DNA of 64,000 nt from Gnetum montanum (taxonomy: Eukaryota > Streptophyta > Gnetopsida > Gnetales > Gnetaceae): contig MNCI01034752.1 of assembly GCA_015680685.1 (NCBI GenBank), forward strand, positions 1,920 to 65,919, given 5' to 3'. The position numbers and the translations under genes were made by a program. Positions 60,601 through 64,000 of the stretch are shown here, piece after piece (position 1 is the first letter of the stretch; every line of letters begins with the position of its first letter). The notes beneath the pieces were generated by a model, which saw only the letters and a list, made by a program, of their open reading frames with translations, made no database searches and was not told where the DNA came from.

Positions 60601-60870
60601 TGTTAGCAGCAAAATATGAAATGAGATGAAAATAAAGAGCAATGGACATGAATCTTTTATGTGGAAAAACCCCAAAGTTGGAAAAAACCACGGCAAATGT
60701 AGAAGGATCTTATTATCAAAAATGGGGATAACAACCTTCTCTCTTCATCACAAGGAAAAAACAAGAAGAAACCTCTCTCTCATGCAATAGAAGAAGAATG
60801 TAAGAGTGGGATGGAAAGGGGATGTATGTGATGGATCTGAACTGAGGTGAGAGAGGTCCCTTTTATATTG
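60601..60870. repeat. Possible solo LTR fragment
   Basis: TATGTGGAAAAACCCC ... GGAAAAAACCACGG (60659-60693), followed by an AAGAAGAAACCTCTC-type purine stretch, resembles sequence I associate with plant copia LTRs. No partner LTR, PBS or ends can be seen in the window. Confidence 0.3.
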
Positions 60871-62548
60871 GTGAAGGAACCCTTAAATAATAACTAATGA
60901 TAACCACCCGATATTTTAATAACCATAGCTAAATTTTAGCATGATAACCATAGCCGAATTTTACCATGATAACCATGACGCAAATTTATCATGATAACTA
61001 TGGCCAACATTCTGCACGTAATTTATGCTACAACCCTTTCCTGCATTGATGGTGCCAGTGAAAGGTACACACATTGGTGGTGGTAGACCTAGCTGTTGGT
61101 AGAGAGACAGAGATGGGTAAGAGTCCAGACAGGCTCTTATAAATCCCCAGAGTCCAAAGGCAAGGAGGGACACAGGGAAAGAAAAAAGCTAGCTGCGGTT
61201 TTTCTCGGAGGCGAGTCAAGGTAGAAATCCGATGGTTCTCTCTTGCTTTTGTTACCTGTTCCATAGCTCTCCCAACGGGGTAAAGCAGTGGACAAATTGA
61301 ATAGCTAAAGGTTGCAGACTTGTTAAAAGAGGTGTGCTTCTTGCAAGCATTGGTAGACAAGGCTGCACCAAAAGTTGTTCCATTTGTGCTCATTTTTGAG
61401 CTAAGTCATTGTTTCTTTCATTCTGTTATTTTAAATTTCTGCAATTGAACTGTGGTCTCTATGGTATGGATTAAACATAGAGCATGCTTTCTTCAAAACT
61501 TAGATTAATCTTGTTAAAGTTGTTAACTGTTTCATGCTTTTACCTTTGATCTTTACTAAGATTTTAAAGGGAATAGCCAGTTCCATGTCCAGTTGTTTTG
61601 GATTTCTATTTTCAGTTACACATTAAAATTATTTAATTTACTGACATCTTTAATGTTTTATGAAATGCCACGTTGCCCTTCTAGGTGAGACTATTCCCAG
61701 GATTCCATAACCATATGAGAGATGCCATAGCTAAAGTCTCTTTAAATGAGTTTTACAGGTGTTGTGTCTAATATTTACTTACGCATCAACAATATGCATT
61801 TGCAATTATGTAGTTATCGTGAATTGTGCACCTGGTTGAATGTTATCCCTGGGCAAGGAGACATTTTTCAAACAGGATAAAACTTTTTAGTTTTGTATAT
61901 AGTTGCTAGATTAGCTTATGAGGAGTCTAGTACTTGAGATGTCTAAAGAGAAAAAAAAAATGTCTAAATATTCAAAAATATTCATATGTGAGTTGAATTC
62001 AATGGAAAGTCTAAAGAGAGGGAAAAATAATTCTTGGCAGAAACATCTAAAAGTAATTTTAGAATATATGAAAAAGAGAACCATAGTACAAAGTTAATGC
62101 TATCGAAGTATCCTAATCAAATATTGCCATGAGTCATATTTGAATTTGATACATGCCTCTTCTCAGTCCAGTAACAACGAGAAATGGAAAACATGAAGTG
62201 GAATAAACGGCAAGGTGATTCAAAAACAGAAAGATGAAACTCTATGTATCCGAAAAGTCACCTTTCTGTTACCTAACCGTCCATTAAAGTCAACAAGGAA
62301 CAGATTGAATATACAGAGGGGAAAAAGTACCATCACGCTTCGTCGCATAAACTCTGGGTGATAGCTTCTTCCCCAAAATTAGTAATATCAGAATTTTCTA
62401 CTGCGTGCTTATAAATTCTGTATGATACGGATATGGATAATACAATGTCAACGTTTTTGCTGAAATATCAAAGAGCTAACGGTAATATTTTTCGTTGTTC
62501 AAATTCATTCATCTACGTCTGTTACATGTCTTACTCTCTAAGAAAAGG
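60871..62548. other. Non-repetitive DNA with weak promoter- and exon-like signs
   Basis: TATAAAT on the plus strand near 61139 precedes a moderately GC-rich leader-like stretch (61150-61400). A short open block at 61686-61760 is bounded by CTAG and CAG|GT (reading RLFPGFHNHMRDAIAKVSLN). Neither is enough to call a gene. Confidence 0.25.
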
Positions 62549-62636
62549 TATATATACATTTTCAGCACACAGCAACAACGATCTAAAGCCGTTATATATA
62601 CATTTTCAGCACACAGCAACAACGATCTAAGGCTGT
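62549..62636. repeat. 44-bp tandem duplication
   Basis: 62549-62592 and 62593-62636 each begin TATATATACATTTTCAGCAC and differ at only two positions near their ends. The duplication is recent compared with everything around it. Confidence 0.95.
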
Positions 62637-62819
62637 TCATTCGTCATTTTTACTTTTCAAAATAGTAAAACTGTTTTAGGAACTTAGAATTATATTATAT
62701 CTTTTCACGATTCATTTACAATTCTCAAAAATTGTTGCAGCTATTTTTACTGTTCATGTTTGTGGAATTCGTACTGCTCTAAGTTTCAAACATACAAATC
62801 CTGTAAAGCATAATAGAGA

Positions 62820-63610
62820 AATAGAGGCACACCTATTGTGAATGATGGAGTGCATTCGGAAAATGAGGTCGATTTCTGTGAAGCAAAAGTTGTGGGTTCT
62901 GATGCCAGGTCCAAGGTGGTTGAGCCATCTAAGCCTGGAACTTTTGCCACATCTGTCTAAACCTACCGCAGCGAAGTCTAAAAGCTGTGTGTGACCAATG
63001 AAGGAGTAGAATTAATTAGCTGCCAAGGAAGGAATCAGGGCTCCAACAGATAACTCCATATCTGGTGATGTGGATATGGGATCTGAGCTTCATGTTCTCC
63101 TCGGGACTCCACCTGCCTTTTCTCACATTCCTTTTATTTCTGCAGCAGCTTTTGCAGACCATGCTCGGTTCCCTTCCTCAAATTGATTTGATTTGCAAGG
63201 ATTCAATCCCAACCACCACCAACAACAGCGGTTTTTGAACGCTGAATCTATGGCGTTATACCATCCACGTAAAGTGGCTTTGTCATTGATTTATAGTGAA
63301 CGTTGCATCCATCCTTGCTGTTCGAGGCTGTGGTTAAAACCGCAGACCAACAAACAGTGTTTTGATAAACTTACTGCAACTGTTTTGGACCGCGCTATGG
63401 TGGACATTGATTGTGTGTTCTTTTACACCAACAGATTATTTCTTTGATTTGCTGCGCGTGCAGAGTAATGGTTGAGCCAATGGAGCGGGAGCAGCGATCA
63501 GCCGAAGCAATAGTAGTTCTAAGGTTCCATTTTTCTTGAAGCAGAGGCGGCAAGGGTCCCAATGTCGCATTCAATTGTTGGGAAGCTTGCCATGCGTCTG
63601 GTAATAGTGT
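62820..63610 (+). pseudogene. Possible broken host gene exon, unknown product
   Basis: The plus strand reads as protein-like sequence with few stops: NDGVHSENEVDFCEAKVV and SKPGTFATS; then in one frame across a single TGA GIRAPTDNSISGDVDMGSEL, PPAFSHIPFISAAAFADHA and LQGFNPNHHQQQRFLNAES; and later GAGAAISRSNSSSKVPFFLK. The Asn/Gln/Ser-rich style resembles the C-terminal part of a plant transcription factor, but there is no DNA-binding domain and I cannot name a family. Confidence 0.35.
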
Positions 63611-64000
63611 ATATTCTGTGACGTACAACATTCATACATAATAACAATATGTCAAACATAGGAATTTTGAGACGTGAGAACGACGCATAATTAGGTTACA
63701 TGACTGTGAAAGGTCCGTGAATATTAGACGTGCCCTACAAGGCTGAAGTACCGGGCAGTTAGAATTTCTTGACCAAGCAATGTGCATTTTATTTTCATGA
63801 TTTCCATTAATTTCAACAAACGATTCTTTTAAGTCCAAATGTGTGATTCAAAGTCATATTCAAAATTTGAAGCCAGTAGTAACCACCAAATATCAGATTA
63901 TCAAATTGATTGTAAACTTGACTTTTTTAAAAAAAGTAATTATAGGGATCATCATAGAGTGACTCAACTTAAAGAATGAATTATAATTTTAAAAATTTTA
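63611..64000. other. Right edge, nothing recognised
   Basis: AT-rich sequence without motif or repeat. The 68-codon minus-strand frame at 63632-63838 shows no recognisable domain. Confidence 0.4.

Overview
This is a gene-poor, AT-rich stretch of a plant nuclear genome filled with old nested retrotransposons. The Ty3/gypsy lineages with plant-type extra domains (a second RNase H, a post-integrase ORF), the plant L1-type LINE, the tRNA-derived SINE and the Ty1/copia debris all point to a land plant with a large, slowly purged genome. A gymnosperm is my guess, but the sequence does not prove it. No intact host gene, rRNA, tRNA gene or CRISPR array is visible, and nearly every reading frame carries stops and frameshifts.

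Layout. (1) 1-12642: a Tat/Ogre-like Ty3/gypsy element on the minus strand. Its 3' LTR runs off the left edge and its 5' LTR ends at 12642. The order on the minus strand is gag, protease, spacer with a hairpin-repeat array, RT-RNase H, second RNase H, integrase, a second hairpin-repeat array, polypurine tract. (2) 12643-14000: a degenerate Ty1/copia remnant. (3) 15035-20240: tandem units of about 0.5 kb, split by a 3.7-kb 5'-truncated L1 LINE whose ORF2 has a single in-frame stop in the part read. (4) 21669-33420: SINE copies around element A (plus strand, LTRs about 0.94-0.96 kb), which has lost RT, RNase H and most of integrase. Element B (minus strand, LTRs 603/602 bp) sits inside A's left LTR. 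B carries a decayed CCR4-like nuclease gene and a 22-bp minisatellite. (5) 33529-43501: element 2, a complete Athila-like Ty3/gypsy provirus on the minus strand with a perfect 5-bp target duplication (ATAAT). (6) 43855-56751: element 3, a relative of element 2 with a truncated left LTR and an extra decayed ORF of about 2.8 kb after integrase. (7) 56752-64000: an unrecognised coding remnant, then lower-copy DNA with small repeats and a possible broken gene near 62.8-63.6 kb.

Nothing here forms a working pathway. The window is best read as a record of insertions. B entered A. Element 2 entered unidentified DNA between A and element 3. The LINE entered a tandem-repeat array. The most unusual signals are the paired hairpin arrays in the Tat-like element, the nuclease-gene capture by element B, the long post-integrase ORF of element 3, and the concentration of TAG stops where glutamine would fit. 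All coordinates of degenerate domains are approximate; LTR ends, PBS and PPT sites were read base by base.
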